64,000 nucleotides of DNA from the NCBI RefSeq assembly GCF_021277265.1, contig NZ_JAJSOH010000007.1:1-64000 (forward strand), written 5' to 3'. Both the position numbers and the translations under genes were made by a program. This DNA is from Kineosporia rhizophila. GTDB taxonomy: Bacteria > Actinomycetota > Actinomycetes > Actinomycetales > Kineosporiaceae. The notes below the pieces were generated by a model that saw only the letters and a program-made list of their open reading frames with translations, had not been told where the DNA came from and made no database searches. This document shows, one piece after another, positions 46,312-55,390 of the stretch (its first letter is position 1; every line of letters starts with the position of its first letter).

Positions 46312-47952
46312 TTATCCGCTGGAAGAGCCCTGATGAACCGGATTTCCGTCGATGAAGGTGAGATCCACCGTGGCGGCGCCGATCTCGTCGGCCGGGAGCG
46401 CGAACAGGTCGCGGTCGAGGACCACGAGGTCGGCGCGGTGGCCGACGGCGAGCGTGCCGGTGTCGTCGCGGTGGTTCACGTAGGCGCTGCCCGCCGTGTA
46501 GGCGGTCAGAGCGGAGTGCAGGTCGATGAGCTGCTCGGGCAGGAACACCGGGGCCTGCTCGCCGTGGGGGCGGCGGTTGACCGCGGTGTGCACGGCCGCG
46601 ATCGGGTTCGCGTCGCTGACCGGCCAGTCGCTGCCGGCGGCCAGCCGGGCCCCGGCCCGCAGCAGGTCGCCGAACGGGTACTGGTGGCGGGCCAGGTCGC
46701 CGCCCAGGAAGGGGATGGTGAGCTCGTCCATCTGCGGTTCGTGGGCGGCCCACAGCGCCTGCAGGTTGGCGGTGGCCCCGAGCGCGCCGAAGCGGGCCAC
46801 GTCGGTGGGGTGGATCACCTGCAGGTGGGCCAGGTGCGGCCGGGTGTCTTTGTGCCCGTTGGTCTTTCGCGCCGCCTCGACCGCGTCGAGTGCCTCGCGC
46901 ACGGCTCGGTCGCCGAGGGCGTGGAAGTGAATCTGGAAGTCGAGGGCGTCGAGCGCCGTGACGTATTCCCGCAGGGCGGCCGGCTCGACGAAGCTCAGCC
47001 CGGCGTTGCCGGTGGAGCACCCGCAGGCGTCCTTGTAGGGCACGGTCATGCCGGCGGTGAAGTTCTCGGCGACGCCGTCCTGCATGATCTTCACGGTGGA
47101 CGAGCGCAGCCGCCCCACGGTGAAGATCTCGCGCTTGTGTACCAGTTCGGCGATCTGCTCGCCGCCCCGGTCACGGTCCCACCAGAGTGCCCCGACCACG
47201 TCGGCGGTGAGCAGATCACGCTCGGCGGCGGTGCGGTAGGCGTCGGAGACGTCGGGAAAACCGTTGCGGCCGCAGAGCATTGCGTCTTGCCAGGCGGTGA
47301 TGCCGAGCGAGTGCAGCAGGCGCTGGGCCCGCAGCAGGCCGTCCAGCCGGTCCTGCGCGGTGGGCTTGGGCACCAGATCGGCCACCAGCGAGATCGCGCC
47401 CTCCTGCAGGGCGCCGACCGGGCGGCCCTCGGCGTCGCGGTTGACCAGGCCGTCGGCGGGGTCGGGGGTGCCCGCGTCCAGGCCGGCCCGTTGCAGGGCC
47501 CTCGTGTTCACCCAGGCGCCGTGGTGGTCGCGGTTGTAGAGGAACACCGGCCGGTCGGGCACCACGTCGTCGAGCAGGTCGGCGGTGGGCACGCCGCCGG
47601 GGAAGCTCTCCATCGACCAGCCGCTGCCGGTGATCCACTCGACCTCGGGGTGGGCCTGGGCGTAGGCCGCGATCCGGCGGCGGTACTCGGCCACGTCGGT
47701 GGTGCCGGTCAGGTCGCACTGGGCCAGTTCGAGCCCGCCGAACACGGCGTGCACGTGGGCATCCTGGAACCCGGGCAGGAGCAGCCGGCCGGCCAGGTCG
47801 ACCACCTCGGTGCGGGAGCCGATCAGGGCCTGGGCCGGTGCGCCCAGGGCCACGATGCGCCCGCCGCGCACGGCCAGCGCGCCGGTGCGGGTGCGGGCCG
47901 CGTCGAGGCAGGCGACGGTGCCGCCGGTGAACACCAGATCTGCATCGGCCAC
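46312..47952 (-). CDS. amidohydrolase, YtcJ type (second copy)
   Basis: 546 residues from a GTG with an AAGGA site; a TTG at 47988 is in frame. Metal motif FQDAHVHAVF, YNRDHHGAWVNTRAL, HFHALGDRAVREA and AAGSDWPVSDANP fit the YtcJ group. It is a distant paralogue of the enzyme at 25598-27199 and like it belongs to an APC-permease operon. First gene of a four-gene operon: amidohydrolase, FAD oxidoreductase, permease, stress protein. Substrate unknown. Confidence 0.87.
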   Translation of the reverse strand: MADADLVFTGGTVACLDAARTRTGALAVRGGRIVALGAPAQALIGSRTEVVDLAGRLLLPGFQDAHVHAVFGGLELAQCDLTGTTDVAEYRRRIAAYAQAHPEVEWITGSGWSMESFPGGVPTADLLDDVVPDRPVFLYNRDHHGAWVNTRALQRAGLDAGTPDPADGLVNRDAEGRPVGALQEGAISLVADLVPKPTAQDRLDGLLRAQRLLHSLGITAWQDAMLCGRNGFPDVSDAYRTAAERDLLTADVVGALWWDRDRGGEQIAELVHKREIFTVGRLRSSTVKIMQDGVAENFTAGMTVPYKDACGCSTGNAGLSFVEPAALREYVTALDALDFQIHFHALGDRAVREALDAVEAARKTNGHKDTRPHLAHLQVIHPTDVARFGALGATANLQALWAAHEPQMDELTIPFLGGDLARHQYPFGDLLRAGARLAAGSDWPVSDANPIAAVHTAVNRRPHGEQAPVFLPEQLIDLHSALTAYTAGSAYVNHRDDTGTLAVGHRADLVVLDRDLFALPADEIGAATVDLTFIDGNPVHQGSSSG

Positions 47953-48059
47953 GGTGCGCGGTCCTTTCCCGAATCGGTTATCTGGCAATGGAACCCGGGA
48001 CGTGGCATTCTCGTCAATGGTGTTGTCATAAGTTTACGAGGAGAGGCTGGGGAGACTCG

Positions 48060-48746
48060 GTGGCCGACGAGCGCCTGGTGACCAACCGCCGCCGACGCCC
48101 CACGCGTTCGGGGGTGGTGCTCAGCCACGAGCTGATCGTGCAGACCGCCGTGCGGCTGGTGCAGGAGCACGGTGCGGCCGGCCTGAGCATGCGCCGTCTC
48201 GGGGCGATGCTGGGCGCCGACCCGACCTCGATCTACCGCTACTTCCGCAGCGCCGACGACCTGGTCCGGGCGATGGCCGACGACCTGATGGGCCGCTGCC
48301 TGGACGGCTTCGACGGCGACCGGCCGTTCCCGGAGGCGCTGCGGGACCTGGGCGTGCGGGTCTACTCGGCGCTGGTGGCCAACCCCCGCATCGCCTCGCT
48401 CACCGCCGCCCGGGTCACCGGCCGGCCCAACGAGATCCGGATCATCGAGACCGGCCTGGGCGTGCTGCGGGCCGCCGGTTTCCCACCCGACGTGGCGGCC
48501 CGCCACTACCACGCGTTCATCGACCTGACCCTGGGCTTCGCCGCCCTCGACGCCACCGCCCTCACCCTGGCCCAGTCCGAGGCCGACCCGGACGTGCTGG
48601 CCTGGGAGACGGTCTACGCCCACCTCGACGCGCAGGGCCACCCCAACATCGCCGCCAGCGCCGGGGCGCTCGGCCGCACCATGCGGGTCAGCGCCTACCC
48701 GCACGCGTTGAACGTGTTCCTCGACGGGTTACAGGCCCTGCGCTGA
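48060..48746 (+). CDS. TetR/AcrR-family regulator
   Basis: 228 residues from a GTG with a GGGGAG ribosome site. The HTH is at about residues 20-65 (ELIVQTAVRLVQEHGAAGLSMRRLGAMLGADPTSIYRYFRS), followed by a C-terminal domain with the AHLDAQGHPNIAA pattern of the TetR_C_1-like group. Divergent from the amidohydrolase operon, with only 107 bases between the starts, and convergent with the aminotransferase (18-base overlap). It likely represses the amine genes on one or both sides. Confidence 0.9.
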   Translation: MADERLVTNRRRRPTRSGVVLSHELIVQTAVRLVQEHGAAGLSMRRLGAMLGADPTSIYRYFRSADDLVRAMADDLMGRCLDGFDGDRPFPEALRDLGVRVYSALVANPRIASLTAARVTGRPNEIRIIETGLGVLRAAGFPPDVAARHYHAFIDLTLGFAALDATALTLAQSEADPDVLAWETVYAHLDAQGHPNIAASAGALGRTMRVSAYPHALNVFLDGLQALR

Positions 48747-50069
48747 GGTCAACGCCCGGTCGAGCATGGCCAGGCCTTCGCGCACCACGTCGTCGGGGGT
48801 GTTCAGCGGCGGCACGACGTGGATCCGGTTGTAGTTGGCGAAGGGCAGCAACCCCTCGGCCCGGCAGGCCTTGAGCAGGGCCGCCATCTGGGGGCTGCTG
48901 CCGCCGTAGGGGGCCAGCGGCTCACGGGTGGCCCGGTCGGAGACCAGTTCCACGGCCCAGAAGGCGCCGGTGCCCCGCACCTCGCCGATCCACTCGTGCC
49001 GCTCGGCCAGTTCGCCGAGCGCCGGGCCGATCACCTCGGAGCCGAGGCGGGCGGCGTTGCCCACCACGTCCTCGTCCTCCATGGTGCGGATGGTCGCCAC
49101 CGCCGCGGCGCAGGCCAGGGGATGGCCGGAGTAGGTCAGACCACCGGGATACACCCGCTGGGCGAAGGTTTCGTAGATGGCGTCGCTGATCGCCACCCCG
49201 CCCAGGGGCACGTAGCCGGAGTTCACGCCCTTGGCGAAGGTGAGCAGGTCGGGCACCACGTCGGCATGCTCGATCGCGAACCACTTGCCGGCCCGGCCGA
49301 ACCCGGACATCACCTCGTCGGCCACGAGCATGATGCCGAACCGGTCGCACAGGGCCCGCACGCCGGCCAGGTAGCCCGGCGGCGGGACCATGATGCCGGC
49401 GGTGCCGGGGATCGACTCCAGGACGATCGCGGCGATCGTGGCCGGGCCCTCCAGAGTGATCACCTGCTCGAGGTGGGCCAGGGCCCGTTCGCTCTCCTCT
49501 TCCGGCGTGCTCGCGTGGAAGGCGCTGCGGTAGAGGAAAGGCCCGAAGAAATGGACGGTTCCGGTCGAGCCGTTGTCGTTCGGCCAGCGCCGCGGGTCAC
49601 CGGTGAGGTTCACGGCCAGCTGGGTGCCGCCGTGGTAGGAGCGGTAGGTGGAGAGCACCTTGTGGCGGCCGGTGTGCAGGCGGGCCATCCGGATCGCGTG
49701 CTCGTTGGCGTCGGCGCCGCCGTTGGTGAAGAACACGTGGTCCAGGTCGCCCGGGGTGTGCGAGGCGATCAGCCGGGCGGCCTCCGAGCGCGCGCCGTTG
49801 ACGTAGGCCGGGGCCACCGTGCAGAGCGTGGCCGCCTGCTCCTGGATCGCCGCCACGATCCGCGGGTGCTGGTGGCCGAGGTTGGTGTAGACCAGCTGGG
49901 AGGTGAAGTCGAGCAGGCGCTGCCCGGCCCCGTCCCAGATGTACGGGCCCTCGGCCTTGGTGATCACCATCGGGTCGAGCGTGGCCTGCGCCGACCAGGA
50001 GTGGAAGACGTGCGCCCGGTCGAGTTCGTAGGCGCGCTGCGGGTCCTGGGTGTTCTCGAGATCAGACAT
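48729..50069 (-). CDS. class III aminotransferase (omega-amino acid type)
   Basis: 446 residues. PLP fold type I with the cofactor lysine in TFAKGVNSGYVPLG and the upstream aspartate in LVADEVMSGFGR; FFTNGGADANEHAIRMAR is the phosphate cup. Class III enzymes transaminate omega-amines such as beta-alanine, GABA or diamines. It overlaps the stop of mmsA by 8 bases, so product semialdehyde can pass to MmsA. Both lie next to amine-import and amine-oxidation genes. Confidence 0.93.
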   Translation of the reverse strand: MSDLENTQDPQRAYELDRAHVFHSWSAQATLDPMVITKAEGPYIWDGAGQRLLDFTSQLVYTNLGHQHPRIVAAIQEQAATLCTVAPAYVNGARSEAARLIASHTPGDLDHVFFTNGGADANEHAIRMARLHTGRHKVLSTYRSYHGGTQLAVNLTGDPRRWPNDNGSTGTVHFFGPFLYRSAFHASTPEEESERALAHLEQVITLEGPATIAAIVLESIPGTAGIMVPPPGYLAGVRALCDRFGIMLVADEVMSGFGRAGKWFAIEHADVVPDLLTFAKGVNSGYVPLGGVAISDAIYETFAQRVYPGGLTYSGHPLACAAAVATIRTMEDEDVVGNAARLGSEVIGPALGELAERHEWIGEVRGTGAFWAVELVSDRATREPLAPYGGSSPQMAALLKACRAEGLLPFANYNRIHVVPPLNTPDDVVREGLAMLDRALTSAQGL

Positions 50070-51576
50070 TGCGCGGGAATCCCAGCTGCAGGCCGTCGGT
50101 CGGTCGGTTGGCCGGGTCGATCCAGCGGGTGGTGACCACCTTGCCCCGGGTGAAGAAGTGCACGCCCTCGGTGCCGTGCGCGTGGGTGTCGCCGAACAGC
50201 GAGCGCTTCCACCCGCCGAACGAGTAGTACGCCACCGGGACCGGGACCGGCACGTTCACGCCGATCATGCCCACCTGGACGTCCTTCTCGAACCGCCGGG
50301 CGGCGCCGCCGTCGTTGGTGAACACCGCGGTGCCGTTGCCGTAGGCGTTGGCGTTGATCAGCTCCACGCCCTCGGCGTACGAGGAGACCCGCACCACGCT
50401 GAGCACCGGCCCGAAGATCTCCTCGGTGTAGATCTCCATGTCCGGCGTGACGTTGTCGAAAAGCGTCGGCCCGAGCCAGAAACCGTCAGCCGCGCCACGG
50501 GCCTCGACCGTCCGCCCGTCGATCACGACCTTGGCCCCGGCCGCCTCGCCGCTGTCGATCAGCCCGGCGATCCGGTCACGGTGCGCCCGGGTGACCAGCG
50601 GACCCATGTCCGCCTCCTTCTCGGACCCGGCCGCACCGTCCCCGATCACCAGCGTGTTGGTGCGCTCGGCGACCCGGGCGACGAGATCGTCCGCAATCGA
50701 GTCCACCGCCACCAGAACGCTGATCGCCATGCACCGCTCGCCCGCGCTGCCGTAGCCCGCGCTCACCGCCGCGTCGGCGGCCAGGTCGAGGTCGGCGTCC
50801 GGCAGGACCAGCATGTGGTTCTTGGCGCCGCCCAGGGCCTGCACGCGCTTGCCGTGCCGGGAAGCGGTCTCGTACACGTAGGAAGCGATCGGGGTGGAAC
50901 CCACGAAGCTGATCGCGGCCACGTCGTCGTGCGTGAGCAGCGCGTCGACGGCCACCTTGTCGCCCTGCAGCACGTTGAACACGCCGTCGGGCAGACCGGC
51001 CTCCTTCCACAGCGCGGCCAGCCAGATCGAGGCCGAGGGGTCCTTCTCGCTGGGCTTGAGCACCACCGCGTTGCCGGCCGCGATCGCGATCGGGAAGAAC
51101 CACATCGGGACCATGGCGGGGAAGTTGAACGGGCTGATGATGCCGACCACGCCCAGCGGGACCCGCTTGGAGTGCACGTCCACGCCGGTCGAGGCGCCCT
51201 CGCTGTGCCCGCCCTTGAGCAGGTGCGAGATCCCGCAGGCGAACTCCACGACCTCGAGGCCGCGGGCGATCTCGCCGACCGAGTCGGACAGCACCTTGCC
51301 GTGCTCGGCGGTGATCAGCTCGGCCAGCTCACCCTTGCGCGCGTTCAGCAGCTCGCGGAAGGCGAAGAGCACCTGCGTGCGCCGGGCCAGCGAGGTCTCG
51401 CCCCAGGCCGCCTGGGCCCGCACCGCCGAGGCGATGACGTGGGCGGCGTCGCTCTCGCCGGCCAGGGCCACCCGGCCGCTGACCTGGCCGGTGGCCGGGT
51501 TGGTGACGTCGGCCCACAGGCCGGAGGAGCCGGCGAACCGGGCGCCGTCCGCCCAGTGCACGATTTCGGAGGTCAT
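50062..51576 (-). CDS. mmsA: CoA-acylating (methyl)malonate-semialdehyde dehydrogenase
   Basis: 504 residues, normal for MmsA. The enzyme oxidises methylmalonate or malonate semialdehyde with NAD+ and CoA to propionyl- or acetyl-CoA plus CO2. IVHWADGARFAG at the start, ISPFNFPAMVPMWFFPIA and KPSEKDPSA around NAD binding, and the nucleophilic cysteine in GSAGERCMAISVLV are diagnostic. The long conserved C-terminal pattern GGWKRSLFGDTHAHGTEGVHFFTRGKVVTTRW is present. It heads an operon with the class III aminotransferase, the usual pair for beta-alanine breakdown. Confidence 0.95.
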   Translation of the reverse strand: MTSEIVHWADGARFAGSSGLWADVTNPATGQVSGRVALAGESDAAHVIASAVRAQAAWGETSLARRTQVLFAFRELLNARKGELAELITAEHGKVLSDSVGEIARGLEVVEFACGISHLLKGGHSEGASTGVDVHSKRVPLGVVGIISPFNFPAMVPMWFFPIAIAAGNAVVLKPSEKDPSASIWLAALWKEAGLPDGVFNVLQGDKVAVDALLTHDDVAAISFVGSTPIASYVYETASRHGKRVQALGGAKNHMLVLPDADLDLAADAAVSAGYGSAGERCMAISVLVAVDSIADDLVARVAERTNTLVIGDGAAGSEKEADMGPLVTRAHRDRIAGLIDSGEAAGAKVVIDGRTVEARGAADGFWLGPTLFDNVTPDMEIYTEEIFGPVLSVVRVSSYAEGVELINANAYGNGTAVFTNDGGAARRFEKDVQVGMIGVNVPVPVPVAYYSFGGWKRSLFGDTHAHGTEGVHFFTRGKVVTTRWIDPANRPTDGLQLGFPRNV

Positions 51577-51715
51577 GGGGCCATGCTGCCTCCTCACCGG
51601 CATCCGTGGGCCCGACAGTGTGTCGGCAGTTCTCCCGCCGGTCCGGCAGACTGCGACCTTCTGACATGCTGACTGGGGTCCGGATCGCCCGGGCGGGTCC
51701 GGACAAGGAGCGGGT

Positions 51716-52267
51716 TTGAGGTCCAGGCATTTCGCCGTGGCTGTGCTGATGCTGGGGCTGGCCGGCTGCAGCGGCGACAACGACGAACCGGCTGCTGCGT
51801 CCACGCCCTCGGTCAGTGTGAGCACCACGACGCCCGAGGCCACCTCGCAGGCCCCCGAGCCCACCTCGTCGATCAAGGTCGAGGTGGCCGATCCGAAGGC
51901 GTTGTCCGAGGTCGAGGAGTCGATGCAGGCGCTGAACGCCGAACGCGAGTCGCTCGACACGAACGAGTACCTCAACCGGGCCAACGAGCTCACCGCCCGG
52001 GCGGCCGCCGCCTACGGCCCGGAAGGGCTGGGGGCGTTCAGTTGCCAGATGGCGGTGGGCATCGTCTCCGGCGCCCAGGGAGCCGAGCCGGCCGCTGTGC
52101 GGGTGGGGCTGGGCAACACCCTGAAGGTGATCGTGCGCAACGCCACCGGTGAGCTGAACCAGACGCTGGCCGGGGCCGACGTGGACGGGCTGATGCTCAA
52201 GACCTGCCCCGACGTGCGCACCGCGGCGCTGCAGGCCACCGGGCTGAAGACGCTCAACGCGCTGTGA
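51716..52267 (+). CDS. putative lipoprotein
   Basis: 183 residues from a TTG with a GGAG site. The signal peptide ends in a lipobox (LGLAGC), followed by a ~40-residue Ser/Thr/Pro-rich linker and a helical domain with two cysteines (FSCQMAVG, LKTCPDVR) that could form a disulfide. It is unrelated to the two lipoproteins at 4982-7076. Function unknown. Its last 14 bases overlap the convergent gene. Confidence 0.75.
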   Translation: MRSRHFAVAVLMLGLAGCSGDNDEPAAASTPSVSVSTTTPEATSQAPEPTSSIKVEVADPKALSEVEESMQALNAERESLDTNEYLNRANELTARAAAAYGPEGLGAFSCQMAVGIVSGAQGAEPAAVRVGLGNTLKVIVRNATGELNQTLAGADVDGLMLKTCPDVRTAALQATGLKTLNAL

Positions 52268-52916
52268 AGCCGCCTCGGGTGTCGAGGTCGAGCACGGTCA
52301 GCCGGGCCGAGGGCTCGGTCTCGTCCCCGCGGGGGAAACCGAACCGGGCCGCGATCCCGTCGCCGTAGGTGCTCGCGAACTCGTGCGGCAGCACCACTCC
52401 GGCCAGGATCGTGGCCCGGAGGTAGTTGCGGCGACGGTCGGCGATCTGGTCCAGCACCTGCTCGGCATCGCCCTGGGCGGGCAGTCGCAGCAGGGTGAGG
52501 TCGGCGCGCTCCAGGGGTTTGGCGTAGTCGTCCAGGTAGCGCCGGCGAGTGTCCAGGGCGGTCCACTGCTGGCGGCGGGGATTCGCCTGGGCCTCGGCGG
52601 TGGCGGCCGGTTCCGGGTCGGCCGGCATCGACAGTTCGTCGAGAACACCTACGGCCAACAGATGACGGCTGTAGCCACGTTCGGTGGCGATCGTGCGGGC
52701 GGCGCGTTGGGCCACCGAGACGGCGAACCCGTAGGCCCGCCGCAGTGAGGCTGAGCGTACGTAGAGTACGTGGGCCGGTTCGTCGGACCACCGGCGGGCC
52801 TCCTCCAGCACCGGCGAGGGCCCGGCCACCTGGAACGCGGCCTCCAGCGCGGGCCAGCTGTGCCCGGCCCACTCCGGGCCCACCGTGTCACGCCACCAGA
52901 ACTCGGGTTCGCTCAT
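52254..52916 (-). CDS. hypothetical protein
   Basis: 220 residues, soluble, with no cysteines and no signal peptide. The chain begins SEPEFWWRDTVGPEWAG and is helical in its middle, with a long run of Ala and Arg (ASLRRAYGFAVSVAQRAARTIATERG). I recognise no family. Regular codon use and a plausible promoter (TAGAAA seven bases before the ATG) support a real gene. It does not share an operon obviously with neighbours. Confidence 0.6.
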   Translation of the reverse strand: MSEPEFWWRDTVGPEWAGHSWPALEAAFQVAGPSPVLEEARRWSDEPAHVLYVRSASLRRAYGFAVSVAQRAARTIATERGYSRHLLAVGVLDELSMPADPEPAATAEAQANPRRQQWTALDTRRRYLDDYAKPLERADLTLLRLPAQGDAEQVLDQIADRRRNYLRATILAGVVLPHEFASTYGDGIAARFGFPRGDETEPSARLTVLDLDTRGGFTAR

Positions 52917-52959
52917 GGGCTCATTTCTACCCAGTCGACCCCCGGCCGGGGGACCCGGG

Positions 52960-53595
52960 TTATCCCCAGGCCAGCACGAACCCGGCCGTCACCACGGCGG
53001 TCAGCCCGAGGGCGAGGGTGATGTCCACCGACCCCTGCAGGCGCCGGGTCACCATGCCGCCCAGCAGGGCCAGCCCGGCCAGGCCGCTCAGCGTCCAGTA
53101 CACCGGGCTGGTGCTCTGGCTGACCACGGTCAGCCCGTACACCGCCTCGCCGAGGGCGATGCCGCTCAGCGTGGCGGTGGCCAGGGCGGCCCGCAGGTCG
53201 CGCTCGCGCAGCCAGGCGGTGGCGATGCCGACGAAGGGCCCGACCACCAGGCCGACGATGCTGAAGAGGGTCGGGTCGTAGGTGAGTCCCCGCACCGCCG
53301 AGGCCGCGCTGTAGCCGACCGTCAGCAGCACGAAGGCGGCCGCGCCGAGCATGGCGGCGAGCACCGGCCGGGCCCGCACGCTCCAGATCAGCAGCACGGT
53401 GACCAGGGTCCAGCCGCTGGCCGAGTTGGCGAAGGAGCTGAGCGAGTCGGGCAGGAACCCCTGCGCGTAGGAGGTCAGGGCGCCGGCGAAGAAGCTCAGG
53501 GCGGCCACCCCGGTGGCCGCGGCGATGTCCGAGGTGGCGTCGTCCGAGGTGATCACCGAGGTGGCGGTGCTGTTGCCGGTGTTGCTGAAGGCCAT
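52960..53595 (-). CDS. multi-pass membrane protein, DUF6518-like
   Basis: 211 residues from the ATG with AGGA upstream; an ATG at 53634 is in frame. About seven hydrophobic segments. The pattern ALTSYAQGFLPDSLSSFANSASGWTLV matches what I recall of the DUF6518 family of actinobacterial membrane proteins, without known function. It is one of several leftward genes between 52254 and 55328. Confidence 0.7.
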   Translation of the reverse strand: MAFSNTGNSTATSVITSDDATSDIAAATGVAALSFFAGALTSYAQGFLPDSLSSFANSASGWTLVTVLLIWSVRARPVLAAMLGAAAFVLLTVGYSAASAVRGLTYDPTLFSIVGLVVGPFVGIATAWLRERDLRAALATATLSGIALGEAVYGLTVVSQSTSPVYWTLSGLAGLALLGGMVTRRLQGSVDITLALGLTAVVTAGFVLAWG

Positions 53596-53658
53596 GCCGA
53601 CGATCCTGGCCCGGCTCTCAGGCCGGCGCGTCATGCCCAGGTGCCATCTTGCTGTCCC

Positions 53659-54342
53659 TCAGAAGGAGGTTGTCATCCCGTGGTCGGAGACCGGGTCGCG
53701 GGCCTCGATCTTCTCGAAGGCCTGCCGCACCGAGCTCAGGGCGGCCCGGCGCACCTCGTCGGTCTGCCGGGCCGGAGCGTGGGTGACGATCGGGCGCAGC
53801 ACGTCGTAGCCGACGAAGCCGAGCATGCCGTGGTGGATGTGGAAGAGGTGCCGGTCGAGGTCGCCGTACGGCTGGTCCGCCCCGAAGTGGCCGGCCGCGC
53901 CGCCGGTGGTGAGCAGCAGCACGGCCCGTCGCCCGGTGAGGGCACCCTGGTCGAAGATGCCGTACGCACCGCCGAAGACGCTGCCCATCACGAAGACCCG
54001 GTCGACCCAGCCCTTGAGCACGGCGGGCACGGAGAACCACCACAGCGGGAACGACAGCACCAGAAGGTCGGCCTGGTGCAGTGCGTCCAGATGCCCGGTG
54101 ATGTCCAAAGGGAGAGTGCCTGCGGCAAGGGCCCGGGCCTGTTCGGCCTGCGGCTTGAAATAGCCTTCGGAGCCGGGGAAGTCGGCCCGGTCGAGGGTGG
54201 CGTTCCAGCCCAGGGCGTAGAGGTCGAGCACCTTCACCTGGTGGCCGCCGGCCGCCAGCGTGGCCTCGGCCTCGCGCATCTGGGCGGTGGTGAACGACCC
54301 GGGCTCGGGATGGGCGTGCACGATCAGCGCGGTCGGCGGCAT
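53659..54342 (-). CDS. NAD(P)H oxidoreductase, flavodoxin fold
   Basis: 227 residues from ATG 54342; the upstream ATG at 54354 is in frame but overlaps the -10. The quinone-reductase/KefF-like pattern TALIVHAHPEPGSFTTAQM, FPLWWFSVPAVLKGWVDRVFVMG (FMN and dimer region) and TTGGAAGHFG is clear. It reduces quinones or electrophiles with NAD(P)H. Downstream of an ArsR regulator, which likely controls it through the direct repeats at 54352-54366. Confidence 0.9.
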   Translation of the reverse strand: MPPTALIVHAHPEPGSFTTAQMREAEATLAAGGHQVKVLDLYALGWNATLDRADFPGSEGYFKPQAEQARALAAGTLPLDITGHLDALHQADLLVLSFPLWWFSVPAVLKGWVDRVFVMGSVFGGAYGIFDQGALTGRRAVLLLTTGGAAGHFGADQPYGDLDRHLFHIHHGMLGFVGYDVLRPIVTHAPARQTDEVRRAALSSVRQAFEKIEARDPVSDHGMTTSF

Positions 54343-54349
54343 GCGGACC

Positions 54350-54366
54350 AACATATCGTCATATCG
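54350..54366 (-). promoter_or_regulatory. -10 hexamer TATGTT and CATATCG direct repeats
   Basis: On the minus strand TATGTT (54350-54355) ends 7 bases before the ATG. Two CATATCG copies at 54352 and 54360 on the plus strand overlap it and are a candidate ArsR site. Confidence 0.5.
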
Positions 54367-54385
54367 CGATCTGACGCTATGTTTT

Positions 54386-54706
54386 CTACAGGTCGCGCCC
54401 CAGGGCCGCGACGAACCCGGCGATGCGTTCCTCGTCGCGGCGGTAGTGCCGGTACTTGCCCACCCGGGCCGAGCGCACCAGGCCGGCCCGCTCCAGCAGG
54501 GCCATCGCGGCCGAGGTGGTCGACTGGGCCAGGCCGGACTTGGCCTGGATGTGGGTCACGCAGACACCGAACTCGGCGCGGTCGGCGATCGGTTCCCACT
54601 CGGCGAAGTTCTTGTCGGGCTCGCGCAGCCAGTTCAGGATCTCCAGGCGGGCAGGGTTGCTCAACGCCTTGAACACCTCGGCGAGGTCGGCCCGGTCTGT
54701 ACTCAT
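54386..54706 (-). CDS. ArsR-family regulator
   Basis: 106 residues: one winged helix DLAEVFKALSNPARLEILNWLREP, followed by GVCVTHIQAKSGLAQSTTSAAMALLERAGLVRSARVGKYRHYRRDEE. It lacks the ELCVC metal-site motif, though a cysteine (GVCVTH) occurs one helix before, so thiol or organic-ligand sensing is as likely as metals. It lies 13 bases after the DedA-like gene and 43 bases before the oxidoreductase start. Confidence 0.9.
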   Translation of the reverse strand: MSTDRADLAEVFKALSNPARLEILNWLREPDKNFAEWEPIADRAEFGVCVTHIQAKSGLAQSTTSAAMALLERAGLVRSARVGKYRHYRRDEERIAGFVAALGRDL

Positions 54707-54719
54707 GTGACCACTCACG

Positions 54720-55328
54720 TTACCCGGCGGGCTGACGCCGGCGGTTGACCAGACCGGTGACCTGCGTGACCAGCAGCACGAGGACCACCGCGGCGAGCAC
54801 ACCCTGCCACGGTTCGGGGAACACGCTGCCGCCGACGGTGCCGAGCGCCACGTAGACCACCGACCACAGGGCACAGGCCGGGGCGTTGGCCACCAGGAAC
54901 GTGCGCCACTCGAGGCCGAGGAACGCCGCCGCGAGCAGCACCGGAATGCGGCCCCCGGGGATCAGGCGGGAGATCAGCAGGGTCTGGACGCGGTTCTCCC
55001 GCAGTCGGTCCTCCACTGCGCCGAGCTTTTCCTCGTCCCGGAGCCAGCGCAGCCGCCTGGCCAGCGCCTTGCCACCTACGCGGCACAACCCGTACGTACC
55101 CAGATCGCCCAGGTATGCCCCGGCCGCCCCGATCGCCACCACCACGATCAGCACCAGTGGCTCGTGATGCCAGGCAAAGGCGGCCACACCGCTGACCGCC
55201 GCCCCGGTGGGGACGATGGGCACGATCGCGCCCAGGGTCACCGTGAGGAAGAGGCCGAGCAGGGCGGCGACCCCCAGCGAGGTGGAGACGTCGACGGTGC
55301 CGTCGGTCAGGCTGGTGGTGGCGGGCAC
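54720..55328 (-). CDS. DedA/VTT-domain membrane protein
   Basis: 202 residues from a GTG with CGGAGGA upstream. Four to five membrane segments and the VTT signature (LGDLGTYGLCRVGG, ISRLIPGGRIPVLLAAAFLG) identify the DedA family, proposed lipid flippases that support membrane integrity and drug resistance. Leads the leftward cluster with ArsR and the oxidoreductase, and is divergent from the metallo-hydrolase at 55391. Confidence 0.88.
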   Translation of the reverse strand: MPATTSLTDGTVDVSTSLGVAALLGLFLTVTLGAIVPIVPTGAAVSGVAAFAWHHEPLVLIVVVAIGAAGAYLGDLGTYGLCRVGGKALARRLRWLRDEEKLGAVEDRLRENRVQTLLISRLIPGGRIPVLLAAAFLGLEWRTFLVANAPACALWSVVYVALGTVGGSVFPEPWQGVLAAVVLVLLVTQVTGLVNRRRQPAG

Positions 55329-55390
55329 CGTGAATTCCTCCGGGGGACGTCGTCGGTCGCGTGTTGCTGGGCGGGGAGCATGCTTGCACG

